From SYFY01 sp031385325 (GTDB lineage Bacteria; Pseudomonadota; Gammaproteobacteria; Pseudomonadales; Azotimanducaceae), in the NCBI GenBank assembly GCA_031385325.1, contig JANNBJ010000013.1:62001-126000 (forward strand): a DNA stretch of 64,000 bases, read 5' to 3'. Under the pieces are notes generated by a model that made no database searches, was not told the origin of the DNA, and saw only the letters and a program-made list of their open reading frames with translations. Every line of letters starts with the position of its first letter. Positions within the stretch are counted from its first letter, which is position 1. Of this stretch, positions 52,220 to 61,301 are shown one piece after another. The position numbers were made by a program, and so were the translations under genes.

Positions 52220-53379
52220 TGGACTTTGATTATTCGCCATCAGAAGAAGCATTTCGTCAGGAGGTCCGGGCATTCATCAAGGACAATCTGCCACCGCGTA
52301 GTGAACGCGGCCCTGACTTTCTCAGCGAGTGGCTGCGCAAGGTGCGCGCGAAGGGTTGGGCCGGTTTTTCCTGGCCCAAGGAATTTGGCGGTGGTGGTGG
52401 CGGACTGGTCGAACAGGCTGTGCTGCGCGAAGAAATGTCACTCGCCAAGGCACCACCACTCGGGACATCGTTCATGGGTCTTGCGTGGGTAGGACCTGGC
52501 ATCATCCAGTACGGCACCGAAGCGCAGAAACAGCGTTTCATTCCAGATATTCTCGACAGCAAGGTCATCTGGTGCACCGGTTACTCCGAGCCGAACTATG
52601 GCTCGGACCTTGCCTCCATTCAGTGCAAAGCCGTACGTGAAGGAGATGACTATGTCATCAACGGTCAGAAGATCTGGACCTCCGGCGCGCCGTGGTCGCA
52701 GTGGATCATCCTGCTGGTACGCACCGACTTCCATACCAACAGCAAACACCAGGGCATTACCTGCCTGCTGGTGCCGATGAACAGTCCGGGACTGGAAGTG
52801 AAACCCATCGAAAACATGGCAGGTGACCGTCATTTCGCGGAAGTGTTTTTCAAGGACGTTCGAGTGCCTGTCACCAACCGTCTGGGCCAGGAAGGTGACG
52901 GCTGGAAAGTCACCGTGTCTGCGCTGGCCAACGAACGATCGAGCATCGGCGAAGTCACGCAGATGTTCGACAAACTCGATACGCTGAAAGAACTGGTGCA
53001 GCACACCAGTAAAAACGGCAAACCCGCGAGAAGGGACCCGGCAGTCAGGCGACGTCTGGCGACTTTCGAAATGAAAATCGCTGCCATGAAGTACAACGGC
53101 CTGCGTTATCTGACGAAGCAGATCCGTGGTGAACCGCTGACCAGCGAAACCTCCGTCAACAAGTTGCACCGGGCGAGCCTGGAAATCGAAATGGACGATT
53201 TTGCCGTGGCACTCACCGGTCAGGCGGGATTGCACCTGCGCGGGTCTGACAACGCCGTCGACAAAGGCAGCTGGGCAAAATCAAGTCTGTCCTGGCCGAA
53301 CGTCGTGATCGGTGGTGGTACGCCGAATATCCAGCGCAACATCATCGCGGAGCGGATCCTGCATTTACCAAAGGACTGA
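52219..53379 (+). CDS. acyl-CoA dehydrogenase, large-subunit type
   Basis: 386 residues. GWAGFSWPKEFGGGGGG, WCTGYSEPNYGSDLAS, INGQKIWTSGAPWSQW, NERSSIGEVTQMF and the C-terminal IGGGTPNIQRNIIAERILHLP are complete ACAD motifs. The ATG shares one base with the preceding TAA (TAATG). It likely forms a heterotetramer with the frameshifted neighbour, oxidising the CoA ester made by the CaiB-like protein. Confidence 0.93.
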   Translation: MDFDYSPSEEAFRQEVRAFIKDNLPPRSERGPDFLSEWLRKVRAKGWAGFSWPKEFGGGGGGLVEQAVLREEMSLAKAPPLGTSFMGLAWVGPGIIQYGTEAQKQRFIPDILDSKVIWCTGYSEPNYGSDLASIQCKAVREGDDYVINGQKIWTSGAPWSQWIILLVRTDFHTNSKHQGITCLLVPMNSPGLEVKPIENMAGDRHFAEVFFKDVRVPVTNRLGQEGDGWKVTVSALANERSSIGEVTQMFDKLDTLKELVQHTSKNGKPARRDPAVRRRLATFEMKIAAMKYNGLRYLTKQIRGEPLTSETSVNKLHRASLEIEMDDFAVALTGQAGLHLRGSDNAVDKGSWAKSSLSWPNVVIGGGTPNIQRNIIAERILHLPKD

Positions 53380-53401
53380 GCGCTTTGCCTCACCAGATCC
53401 C

Positions 53402-54412
53402 TTATCGCCGGTGTTTGAGGTAAGTCTCGTTAACGCAGTTCTGCAGGCGTCCAGTACTCAGGTACGTCAGCGCCACTTCGCCCGCCTTGTAACGCATGTC
53501 ATGCACACTTTCCGGCGTGAAGAATGCCGAGTGCGGGGTAATGACCAGACGATGGTCTATCCACTCTTCATCGGCGGCCCAGGCCTTGATCAGGGGATGG
53601 TCGGGATTGGCCGGCTCCTCTGGCAACACATCGAGGCCTGCAGCCTGCACCTTGCCCGACTTCAACGCATCGTGCAATGCGTCGAGATCAACGATCGGAC
53701 CACGCGCCGTATTGATCAGGATCAGGCCGGGTTTGCTGGCGCTGAGTACTTCGGCATTGATCAGCTTCGTGGTCCCTGCACTCAGTGGCACATGCACGCT
53801 GATGACGTCGCTGATACTGAACAATTCCGTCAATGAGTGAACCCGCTTGACTCCAATCGCCAGATCCGAACCGTTGGACACGTACGGATCATAGATCACG
53901 ACGTTCATGCCAAACGCCTTTGCCCGCAGCGCCGCCGCCGTGCCGATGCGACCCAGACCGACGATACCCATGGTGCAGACCGACAGCCGCTTGCCGAAGG
54001 GGTTCAGCGCCGGCCGCCACTTCTTGCGCGGGTCCTGCTTCAGCTCTCGCGTGTGAAAGGTGATGCCCTTCATGAGTGACAGCATGAGCGCCAGGGCGTG
54101 GTCGGCAACTTCCTGAGTGCCGTAGTCCGGTACGTTGCAGACCGGAATGCCGAGTGCACCCCACGCTGCCAGATCAATGTTGTCGAAGCCCACGGCAGGT
54201 TTGACAAAAACGCGGCAGCGCGAAAGTTGAGCCCGGTAACCGGGATCGAGGTCGACGCCGTTGACGATGGCATCACAGGCCGCCCAGTCGGATGCCGCCA
54301 CATCCCGGGCGTACTGGTGAAACACGGCCTCGCCGCCATTGGCGACGCTGGAAAGCTCAATACTCTTGTCACCTGGCCAGCGCATATCTGGCCAGAGAAT
54401 CTTGAAGGTCAT
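53402..54412 (-). CDS. D-isomer-specific 2-hydroxyacid dehydrogenase
   Basis: 336 residues. NAD loop GIVGLGRIGTAAA, catalytic Arg in INTARGPIVD, Glu in DVLPEEPAN and His in TPHSAFFTPE. FVKPAVGFDNIDLAAWGALGIPVCNVP is the substrate-domain signature, close to CtBP/phosphoglycerate dehydrogenase types. AAGGAG supports ATG 54412. It reduces a 2-keto acid or oxidises a D-2-hydroxy acid; substrate unknown. Confidence 0.92.
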   Translation of the reverse strand: MTFKILWPDMRWPGDKSIELSSVANGGEAVFHQYARDVAASDWAACDAIVNGVDLDPGYRAQLSRCRVFVKPAVGFDNIDLAAWGALGIPVCNVPDYGTQEVADHALALMLSLMKGITFHTRELKQDPRKKWRPALNPFGKRLSVCTMGIVGLGRIGTAAALRAKAFGMNVVIYDPYVSNGSDLAIGVKRVHSLTELFSISDVISVHVPLSAGTTKLINAEVLSASKPGLILINTARGPIVDLDALHDALKSGKVQAAGLDVLPEEPANPDHPLIKAWAADEEWIDHRLVITPHSAFFTPESVHDMRYKAGEVALTYLSTGRLQNCVNETYLKHRR

Positions 54413-54460
54413 GTTCCGCTCCTTGATAACGTTGTTTTTTTGTGTTCTTCGTGTCTCGGT

Positions 54461-55360
54461 TCAGGCAAGCAACTCGGGTAACACACTGACAGAACGACGC
54501 ACACGATCCGGATCGAGTCCTGGCAATCGCAGGCGTGTTGCAATCAGGTGGGTCATGGCGATGGTTTCTCGGTATCGCGCCACTTGCTCCTGCACATGAC
54601 CAGATTCGCCGACAATGGCCCATGCGTCCACCTCGTTCGGCGACTTGTCGCGAGGCCTGGGCAACGAGGCCAGTCGCTCTTTCACTGCAGTAGTCTCGGC
54701 CGCATCGTTGGTGACATAGACCGTCCGCATCACCGGCACACAATCGACATGTGCAGCCCCAGCCTGCCGATGGCTCAAATAGTTCCGCTCAAGTGTTTCG
54801 AGCGTTTCCATGGGTGAAGCCAGATACGGCAAACCGAGGCGACCTGCCTGGGCGAGAGCCTTTGGACCAAACGCTGCCACCCAGATGGGTGGATGTGGTT
54901 TCTGGCACGGTAAGGGTGCGAGCGTAATTCCGGCGGTTCCTTCAACACACACCGGTTCTCCGGTCCAGGCACGACGCATCATGTCGAGAGTGGCTTCAAA
55001 CACTTCACGTTTTTCTCCAGGCGTGACGTTGAATGCCTTGAGCATGTCCGGCGCGAATCCTCGCCCCACGCCGAGAATGACGCGTCCACGGGATAACTGG
55101 TCAAGCACCGCCACCTGTTCCGCCGCCAGCAGTGGATTGCGAAGTGTCAACAGATAACTCGTCGTACCCAGGCGAATACGCGAGGTTGCACCTGCAACAC
55201 CAGCGAGCAGCATCAGTGGGTCCGGGATCGCGCCTGGATTGAAGTGGTTTTCTGGCAGCCAGAACGATTCGTAGCCAAGGCGCTCCGCATGGGCCGCCTG
55301 TTCCTGGAGATTTCCCGCCCCCGGATCCGAAAAATCCCATGGCGTCAGCCCTAAATGCAC
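54461..55360 (-). CDS. LLM-class flavin-dependent oxidoreductase
   Basis: 299 residues, luciferase-like TIM barrel. AAHAERLGYESFWLPENHF, LGTTSYLLTLRNPLLAAEQVAVLDQLSRGRVILGVGRGF and PPIWVAAFGPKALAQAGRLGLPYL are classic. GTG 55360 is the only start covering the conserved first strand. Could be FMN- or F420-dependent; substrate unknown. A 48-base gap separates it from the 2-hydroxyacid dehydrogenase gene downstream. Confidence 0.9.
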   Translation of the reverse strand: MHLGLTPWDFSDPGAGNLQEQAAHAERLGYESFWLPENHFNPGAIPDPLMLLAGVAGATSRIRLGTTSYLLTLRNPLLAAEQVAVLDQLSRGRVILGVGRGFAPDMLKAFNVTPGEKREVFEATLDMMRRAWTGEPVCVEGTAGITLAPLPCQKPHPPIWVAAFGPKALAQAGRLGLPYLASPMETLETLERNYLSHRQAGAAHVDCVPVMRTVYVTNDAAETTAVKERLASLPRPRDKSPNEVDAWAIVGESGHVQEQVARYRETIAMTHLIATRLRLPGLDPDRVRRSVSVLPELLA

Positions 55361-55573
55361 GCTTCCACTCCCCTGCGAATTGACCGCGGCACCATCCGGC
55401 CGAGGTTTAGTTGATTGGGATTATGCCTGCCCGAGCGGGAGAGCGAGGACAGCTTTTGATGAATTCGAGGTGCATCGTGGAACTATGCAATCGGTACTGC
55501 GGGGTATTTGGACCAACCATCCCACCGGTGCAGCCAATCGGGCTCAAGTCCGACCGGCTGCTAGTCTTTCAGG

Positions 55574-56401
55574 ATGATCTACACCATTTACCACGCGCCC
55601 GAGGACGCTCATCTGGTGGGCCCACTTGCCCGCTTCATCGAGCTGACGGAGGTTGCCCTCGTTTGTGTCGACAGCGAGCCTGCCAGGTACGCAACTTCCG
55701 GTCTGGTCATGTGTGGTCGCGGTTATGACACTCAGCCCTGGTTGAAAAAAGCACTCCGCTTCAGCAACTCAGTCGTCGCTGTGTTGCTCGCTGATGTCGA
55801 TCCTGGTGTCAAAAATGCCCGCCGTGTCGACCTTCGCGCCTGGCCCGGTCGATCAGCCGACCGAACAGTGCTTGCGCTGGCCGAATGGTTGAAGAGCGAC
55901 GGCAAGTCGTCCTTTCCCGGGATGAGCGCAAAATCAGCTGCATCTGCCAGCCCACAGCGTTCGCAGAACATCGCCGCGCTCGTGGTGCTGTCGGTGATTA
56001 TCGGGTTGTTTGTCCTGATGGCCAGGTCAACGGACCTCAAGTCGGCTGCGGTATTACCATCGAGCCAACCGCCGACAGTTGCACCGGTGTCTTCGACCGC
56101 AACTCCGAAGCCATCACACGACGCCAATACCGCCAAGGCCACCAATACCGCCAAGTCCACATCAGGATCAACCGCAGCTGTGGAACCCACCGTGCCTGGT
56201 CATGCCGTTGCTGATTTGCAGGTCGATCCAAAGCCGCCTATGACAAGCGAGCAGCAACCCAGGAACAAACAACTGCCCGCCACCAGCCGGGTGCACCTGG
56301 ATCGTTGTTATCTTCTTCGACGCACCGACGGTGACGTCCCGCCAAGAGCCTGTCTGATCTCGAATGCCGTTCGCTTGTTGGGCGAACGGCAAGCGCACTA
56401 G
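55574..56401 (+). CDS. membrane protein with N-terminal TIR-like domain
   Basis: 275 residues. Residues 1-108 look like a TIR/flavodoxin-like alpha/beta domain: YHAPEDAHLVGPLARFI, WLKKALRFSNSVVAVLLADVD, RRVDLRAWPG, a layout like bacterial TIR_2 proteins. One transmembrane helix at 133-150 (IAALVVLSVIIGLFVLMA) and then a Ser/Thr/Pro-rich low-complexity tail follow. The TAG stop (56399-56401) lies inside the terminal inverted repeat of the adjacent mobile element, so the original C-terminus may be lost. The TIR call is tentative and no canonical catalytic Glu was assigned. Confidence 0.5.
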   Translation: MIYTIYHAPEDAHLVGPLARFIELTEVALVCVDSEPARYATSGLVMCGRGYDTQPWLKKALRFSNSVVAVLLADVDPGVKNARRVDLRAWPGRSADRTVLALAEWLKSDGKSSFPGMSAKSAASASPQRSQNIAALVVLSVIIGLFVLMARSTDLKSAAVLPSSQPPTVAPVSSTATPKPSHDANTAKATNTAKSTSGSTAAVEPTVPGHAVADLQVDPKPPMTSEQQPRNKQLPATSRVHLDRCYLLRRTDGDVPPRACLISNAVRLLGERQAH

Positions 56402-56581
56402 CCCGCACTATTCATCAAGGAACGTAGCGAGGGCGTCGAGAGTAACGAAAAGACTGGTTGGCGCGGACCGGAGCGCGCGCAGGCGTGCTTGACAGCACGT
56501 CGAGCACGCGGAGGGAGCACGCCGAGTGTTTTCGCTGCTATCGGCGACCGCAGCAGGTCATTCATGAATAATGCGGGCTAG
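56398..56581. mobile_element. MITE-like element, copy A (184 bp)
   Basis: 18-bp terminal inverted repeats CTAGCCCGCACTATTCAT and ATGAATAATGCGGGCTAG match at 17 of 18 positions. Interior matches copy B in blocks (ggcgcgga, gcgcgcaggc, cacgtcgagcac, ggagcacgcc, gtgttttcg, ccgcagcag). No transposase ORF, hence non-autonomous. It provides the stop codon of the TIR-like gene. Confidence 0.8.
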
Positions 56582-56593
56582 GGTCTAACCCCT

Positions 56594-56830
56594 TTGACAG
56601 TTGTCAGGACGCCAAACCATCCCTTGGCTCCAGCCCTTCGATCAGCGATAGAAGAGAATTTCAGGTATCTCGCAACCAAGCAGGACGATGATGGCAGTTG
56701 GTCGCCGTCCTGGAGTTGGTATGGAAACTACGAAGCCGAGTGGAAGATCGCGGAGATTGAAATACGCAGCAAGCCCGGACTATTCATGAAGATTCGTCGC
56801 GAGGGTGACGAGATGCACAAAAAGACTTAG
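56594..56830 (+). pseudogene. gene remnant (prenyltransferase/squalene-cyclase-repeat-like) cut by the element
   Basis: The frame reads ALRSAIEENFRYLATKQDDDGSWSPSWSWYGNYEAEWKIAEIEIRS up to the junction with copy B at 56770, after which it runs through the element to a stop. KQDDDGSWSPSWSWYGNY resembles the QxxDGSW repeats of terpene cyclase/prenyltransferase-type alpha/alpha barrels. No proper start codon, and only about 58 residues are native. I read it as an internal or C-terminal remnant trapped between the two elements. Confidence 0.5.
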
Positions 56831-56954
56831 GTGGCGCGGACTGTAAGGCGCGCAGGCAAACTTCCCAGTACGTCGAGCACCTGGAAGGAGCACGCCCTGT
56901 GTTTTTGTGTATATCGGCAGCCGCAGCAGAATGTTCATGAATAGTCCGGGCTAG
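56770..56954. mobile_element. MITE-like element, copy B (185 bp)
   Basis: Right end ATGAATAGTCCGGGCTAG (56937-56954) is the inverse of the left end at 17 of 18 positions. Same interior blocks as copy A, in the same orientation, 188 bases away. It interrupts the remnant ORF on its left side. No coding capacity of its own. 56955-57030 is short spacer to the P450 stop. Confidence 0.8.
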
Positions 56955-57030
56955 ATTGTTGCGGACAATCTCTGTCTGGCGCACCACTTTCTCCGTGAGC
57001 CGATCTTCCGAATGAACTGACGTTCGGGTC

Positions 57031-58293
57031 TTAGATCGGATGCAGACGCACAGGAACGTTCTTGATCCCCCGGATGAAGTTGTTGGGCAGGCGTTCGACT
57101 TCACCAACCACTTCTACGGTGTGAAAGCGCTTCACGATCTCCTCCCACAGAACCCTCAACTGCATTTCAGCGAGGCGGTTACCCATACAACGGTGAACCC
57201 CAAACCCGAATGCGACATGGGCACGAGCGTTGGGTCGATCGATGATCAGCTTCTCGGGATTCTGGAACACGGTGTCGTCGTGATTGCCGGAGAGGTACCA
57301 CATGACAACCTTGTCGCCTTTTTTGATCTGCTTGCCGCCAAGCTCATAGTCCTGGAGTGCTGTACGGCGCATGTGAATCACCGGTGTCTGCCAGCGAATC
57401 ATCTCGGAGACCATGTTGGGGATGAGGCCAGGGTTGTTGCGCAGCTTCTGATATTCGTCCGGATACCGGTTGAGTGCCATGACGCCGCCGCTGATGCTGT
57501 TGCGGGTTGTATCGTTGCCACCCACGATCAGGAGCAGGATGGTGCCGAGAAACTGTTCCGGATCCTCGTTCATGCGTGCCGTGGCCTGGTTGTGCTGCAG
57601 CATCGAAATCAGATCGAATTTTGGCGGCTGCCCGGCCTTTGCCGCCCAAAGCTGGTAGAAAGCGCCGGCAGCCTGCATGAGCTCCTCGTATCGATTGGTC
57701 AGGTCGATGCTGTAGTCCCCGGTCACTTCCGGTATCGCTGTCGTCAGATCCGACCAGTGGATCAGCTTCCGCCGCTCCTCGTAGGGAAAGTCGAACAGCG
57801 TTGCGAGCATCCTTGCCGTCAGTTCGACAGAAACTTCCTGCACCCAGTTGAAGGTTTCGCCGACAGGCAGCTTTTCAAGAATGTCGATCGCACGTTCCCG
57901 GATGAGCGGTTCCAGCTCAACCAGATTGGTCGGCGCCACACTGGGCGCGACGGCCTTCCGCTGCGGCAAGTGCTCAGGCTCGTCCATGGTGATGAAGCTG
58001 CGCCCCTGAATCTGGCCTTCCGCGGCAACTGGCGGATCGACGATCGCGATTCCGCCGAATGCTGACGATGAAGAAAAAACCGAGTGGGTGGTGTCCACCT
58101 CTTTGATGAGCGCGTGGCTGCTTACAGACCAGAAGGGACCGACCGTGCTGTCTGCCAGGTAGTGAACGGGCGCCTCACGGCGTAGCCGCGCGAACCAGGG
58201 CTGCCAGGTATCCGTGCCAAACAGAACCGGCCGGCTGACATCGATTTCCGCCAGCGGCGTGCTGTCTACATGCAGATGTCCTGCTTTGCTCAT
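57031..58293 (-). CDS. cytochrome P450, CYP153-like alkane/fatty-acid terminal hydroxylase
   Basis: 420 residues, soluble bacterial P450. I-helix LLIVGGNDTTRNSISGGV, ExxR in EMIRW, MRRTALQDYELGGKQIKKGDKVVMWYLSGN, and the heme loop AHVAFGFGVHRCMGNRLAEMQLRVLWEEI with Cys369. The GGNDTTRNSISGG helix and MRRTAL/GDKVVMWY blocks are those of CYP153, which hydroxylates medium-chain alkanes at the terminal carbon. Its ferredoxin and ferredoxin reductase, often adjacent, are absent here. ATG 58293. Confidence 0.92.
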   Translation of the reverse strand: MSKAGHLHVDSTPLAEIDVSRPVLFGTDTWQPWFARLRREAPVHYLADSTVGPFWSVSSHALIKEVDTTHSVFSSSSAFGGIAIVDPPVAAEGQIQGRSFITMDEPEHLPQRKAVAPSVAPTNLVELEPLIRERAIDILEKLPVGETFNWVQEVSVELTARMLATLFDFPYEERRKLIHWSDLTTAIPEVTGDYSIDLTNRYEELMQAAGAFYQLWAAKAGQPPKFDLISMLQHNQATARMNEDPEQFLGTILLLIVGGNDTTRNSISGGVMALNRYPDEYQKLRNNPGLIPNMVSEMIRWQTPVIHMRRTALQDYELGGKQIKKGDKVVMWYLSGNHDDTVFQNPEKLIIDRPNARAHVAFGFGVHRCMGNRLAEMQLRVLWEEIVKRFHTVEVVGEVERLPNNFIRGIKNVPVRLHPI

Positions 58294-58526
58294 GCTGATC
58301 TCGTTTGGTTGATAGAGAAACTATAGGGGATATCTGATGTTGGTTAGCCCCTCCTGCGCGAAAGTACAGGGCAATGTCGTGGACAACAAGCCGTGTCAGC
58401 CGCTGTGTCAGCGGCTGTCTCAGCTACCGGGCAAACGGCATGCCGCTGATTCGATTCACGGAATTTGCCGGCCTTAAAGCACAGCGGGTATTCTCGATTC
58501 GGTTAAACAGGACCCGGAACTCGGCA

Positions 58527-59036
58527 ATGTGCCGAATCACCCCCAAAACCCTGGCAAATGCCATCCATGAACTCAGCCGCATGTCCGTCGGCGATCAGCA
58601 GTTGCTGGCTGATGAAATTTATCGTGCGCAGCCGAACCTGCTGGCCAGCGTTCTAGCTCTGAGCAGCTTCGATGTGCACGTTTCGCGTATCGAATTCGCT
58701 CTGCGATCGCTGCTCCTCATCTTCCTTGCGATGAAACGAAGTGGTCACACATGGCCGATCATCACGGAGGATCACCAGGCTGAATGTTTCAAGGAACTGA
58801 CCGACTGGATGATCGATTCGGAAAAGCCCAAGACAGCGCGCGAACTTCGAGTCGAAGCCCAACGGAGTCTAAAGCACCCAGAGAAATACCTGTTCGCACA
58901 CGTCCTGTCGGAGACCCGTGACTATCTGGCTCGTCTCCCTACAGCGCTCGAGTCGGACAGATACGTCATGTTCGCCGTTTTCAATCTCGTGGAGTGCATT
59001 GCCCGCCCCCAGTCCGGCGAACTCACAAGAAGGTAA
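58527..59036 (+). CDS. conserved-looking hypothetical protein, 169 aa
   Basis: Helical soluble protein: TLANAIHELSRMSVGDQQLLADEIYRAQPNLLASVLAL, then FALRSLLLIFLAMKRSGHTWPIITEDHQAECFKEL. No known domain recalled. ATG 58527 is chosen because sequence upstream to 58374 is Ser/Arg-rich and unlike protein. Stands alone between CYP153 (divergent) and the ThDP enzyme. 58294-58526 contains no other gene I can support. Confidence 0.55.
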   Translation: MCRITPKTLANAIHELSRMSVGDQQLLADEIYRAQPNLLASVLALSSFDVHVSRIEFALRSLLLIFLAMKRSGHTWPIITEDHQAECFKELTDWMIDSEKPKTARELRVEAQRSLKHPEKYLFAHVLSETRDYLARLPTALESDRYVMFAVFNLVECIARPQSGELTRR

Positions 59037-59224
59037 CCTGCGAAACTCGCAGGACACCCCTGAAGGGTTTGGGGTCAGACGCAGGCGGGTCGAGCAAACC
59101 GCCCGATGTCTAAGTGGAGACGCTAACATCGCCGTTTCCCTGTCCTTGTCGATCTGGGCATACTTCAAGCGTGGAGTCGCGCCGAGCGAACTCCGGGGAA
59201 GCCAGCCACAACCACAGAGATTTC

Positions 59225-60799
59225 ATGAGCACCAATTCCAATCCTCCCGGGCGAGACCGCAGCGGAGCAGAAAGCCTTGTCCAGACCTTCGTCGATGCCG
59301 GCGTGAAGGTTTGTTTCACCAATCCGGGCACCTCGGAGATGCACTTCGTCGCGGCGCTGGATACCAATCCCGAGATGCGGTGTGTGCTCGGGCTGTTCGA
59401 AGGTGTCGTCACCGGTGCGGCTGATGGCTATGGCCGGATGACGGGAACGCCTGCGGCAACACTGCTGCACCTTGGGCCTGGCCTCGGCAACGGCCTCGCC
59501 AATCTGCATAACGCCAAAAAAGCGCGTACACCGATAGTCAACGTGGTCGGTGATCACGCCACCTACCATCGCAAGTACGACGCGCCCCTTAGTTCGGATG
59601 TGGAAGGCATCGCCCGTCCGGTGTCCGGCTGGGTCAACGTTTCGCATTCCGCCGATGATGTCGGGGCAGATGGCGCACGTGCTGTACAGGCTGCCTTGTC
59701 ACCGCCGGGTCAGGTGGCGACGCTGATCCTGCCTGCAGACACCGCCTGGAATCGCACGACGGCCGTTGCCAAGCCGCTACCCCGTCGAGCACCGCGTCCG
59801 GTAGATTCCCAACAGGTTGATGCAGCGGCGAAAGCGCTGCGGACCGGTGAGCCTGCCGTGCTGCTGATGAACGGGGTTATCACACCGTCGCGGGCTGCAA
59901 TGGCCCAGCGCATTGCCAAGGCAACGGGCGCGCGTGTGTTGACCGATACCTTTGTGCCTCGAATGGCGCGTGGTGCTGGTCGAGCCGAAGTGGCCCGACT
60001 GCCGTATTTTGGCGAGCAAGCTGCCGAGGTGCTGGCGGGAACGCGACATCTGATTCTGATATCGACCCAATCGCCGGTGACTTTTTTTGCCTATCCCGAA
60101 AAGCCCAGCTGGCTTACGCCGCCTGGATGTGCCACCTATACGCTGGTCGAGCGGGACGGTGATGTTGATGGTTCACTCGAAGCGCTGGTGCAGGCTGTTG
60201 GCGCACAGCAGGTAACCCCGGACCTCGTCGAGTTGTCGCGGCCTTCTCTGCCCAAGGGTGTGCTCGACCCGAAGGCCATCGGGCAGTCGGTGGCTGCACA
60301 GTTTCCCGAGAACGCGATTGTTGTTGATGAAGGCGGTACCGCGGGTGGAATGACCGGTGCTTCCATTCGTGGCGCACCACCCTTTGATCACCTGATCCTG
60401 ACCGGTGGGTCCATTGGTTATGGACCACCAGCGGCGACTGGCGCTGCAGTTGCGTGCCCGGATCGTCCCGTCATCTGTCTGCAGGGCGATGGTGCTGGCA
60501 TGTACACGATCCAGGCGTTGTGGACCCAGGCGCGGGAAAAACTGAATGTCACGACGATCGTTTATTCGAATCGAAAGTACGGCATTCTGCAGATTGAGTT
60601 TGGTCGCGTAGGCGCGCACAACCCGGGTCCCAAGGCGATGAGCATGCTGGACCTGACCAATCCGTCCATCGATTGGGTCAAGCTCGCCGAAAGCATGGGC
60701 GTTCGTGGATTTCGAGCGGATTCGGCGGAGAGCTTCAACAAGGCATTTGCCGCGTCATTGACCGAGTCTGGTCCGTCGCTGATCGAGGCGGTAATCTGA
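59225..60799 (+). CDS. thiamine-diphosphate enzyme, acetolactate-synthase-like
   Basis: 524 residues with the PYR - central - PP layout. Catalytic Glu is in LGLFEGVVTGAADGYGRM; the ThDP site is GDGAGMYTIQALWTQAREKLNVTTIVYSNRKYGIL. Similar to proteins annotated as IlvX or benzoylformate-decarboxylase-like, not biosynthetic IlvB/I (no small subunit nearby). ATG 59225 is preferred; the reading from 59114 adds non-conserved sequence. First gene of a plus-strand run to the window end. Substrate is presumably a 2-keto acid. Confidence 0.88.
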   Translation: MSTNSNPPGRDRSGAESLVQTFVDAGVKVCFTNPGTSEMHFVAALDTNPEMRCVLGLFEGVVTGAADGYGRMTGTPAATLLHLGPGLGNGLANLHNAKKARTPIVNVVGDHATYHRKYDAPLSSDVEGIARPVSGWVNVSHSADDVGADGARAVQAALSPPGQVATLILPADTAWNRTTAVAKPLPRRAPRPVDSQQVDAAAKALRTGEPAVLLMNGVITPSRAAMAQRIAKATGARVLTDTFVPRMARGAGRAEVARLPYFGEQAAEVLAGTRHLILISTQSPVTFFAYPEKPSWLTPPGCATYTLVERDGDVDGSLEALVQAVGAQQVTPDLVELSRPSLPKGVLDPKAIGQSVAAQFPENAIVVDEGGTAGGMTGASIRGAPPFDHLILTGGSIGYGPPAATGAAVACPDRPVICLQGDGAGMYTIQALWTQAREKLNVTTIVYSNRKYGILQIEFGRVGAHNPGPKAMSMLDLTNPSIDWVKLAESMGVRGFRADSAESFNKAFAASLTESGPSLIEAVI

Positions 60800-60888
60800 T
60801 GGTGTGGGCAGTATTACGATCGAGTGGTCGAAACTGATTTGAATGAAGCAATGAGATCGGTTCTTACTCAAATAACTGATGGGAGAAG

Positions 60889-61257
60889 ATGATGTTCAGC
60901 CATGTGATGCTTGGCGTTAACGACCTGGAAAAATCCAGGAAATTCTACGACGCGGTGCTCGGCACGCTAGGCATCGGTCCAGGGTTCGCCAACAAGAACC
61001 GCTATTTCTATCGCAGCCCGACCGGCACGTTTGCGATCACCACTCCAATCAACGGTCAGCCTGCCACCCACGGCAATGGCAGCACGATCGGCTTTGCGGT
61101 CGCGTCGGCGGAACAGGGCAATGCATTTCATGCCGCGGGTATCGCCAACGGCGGCACTACGTGTGAAGACCCACCGGGGTTCCGTGACAAGACCTGGCTG
61201 GCTTACCTGCGTGATCCGGATGGCAACAAGCTCTGCGCCCTGCATCGAGGCAGCTGA
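60889..61257 (+). CDS. VOC (glyoxalase/bleomycin-resistance fold) protein
   Basis: 122 residues. HVMLGVNDLEKSRKFYDAVLGTLG is the first betaalphabetabetabeta unit; LAYLRDPDGNKLCALH the second, with a His early and a late metal-ligand position typical of the fold. GGGAGAAG overlaps the start region; ATG 60889 or 60892. Small VOC proteins act as lyases, dioxygenases or binding proteins; the reaction is unknown. Confidence 0.88.
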   Translation: MMFSHVMLGVNDLEKSRKFYDAVLGTLGIGPGFANKNRYFYRSPTGTFAITTPINGQPATHGNGSTIGFAVASAEQGNAFHAAGIANGGTTCEDPPGFRDKTWLAYLRDPDGNKLCALHRGS

Positions 61258-61301
61258 TCGTGGTCCCGATCCGGTAAAGGTTGTTTCGACAGGAGGCGCC
61301 G

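Noticed and set aside
56398..56954. Defence island or prophage around the TIR-like gene
   Set aside because: No nuclease, integrase, phage gene or second effector is present; only short non-autonomous elements and a gene fragment.
57040..58065. 341-aa plus-strand ORF
   Set aside because: Antisense shadow of the CYP153 gene, whose motifs are complete.
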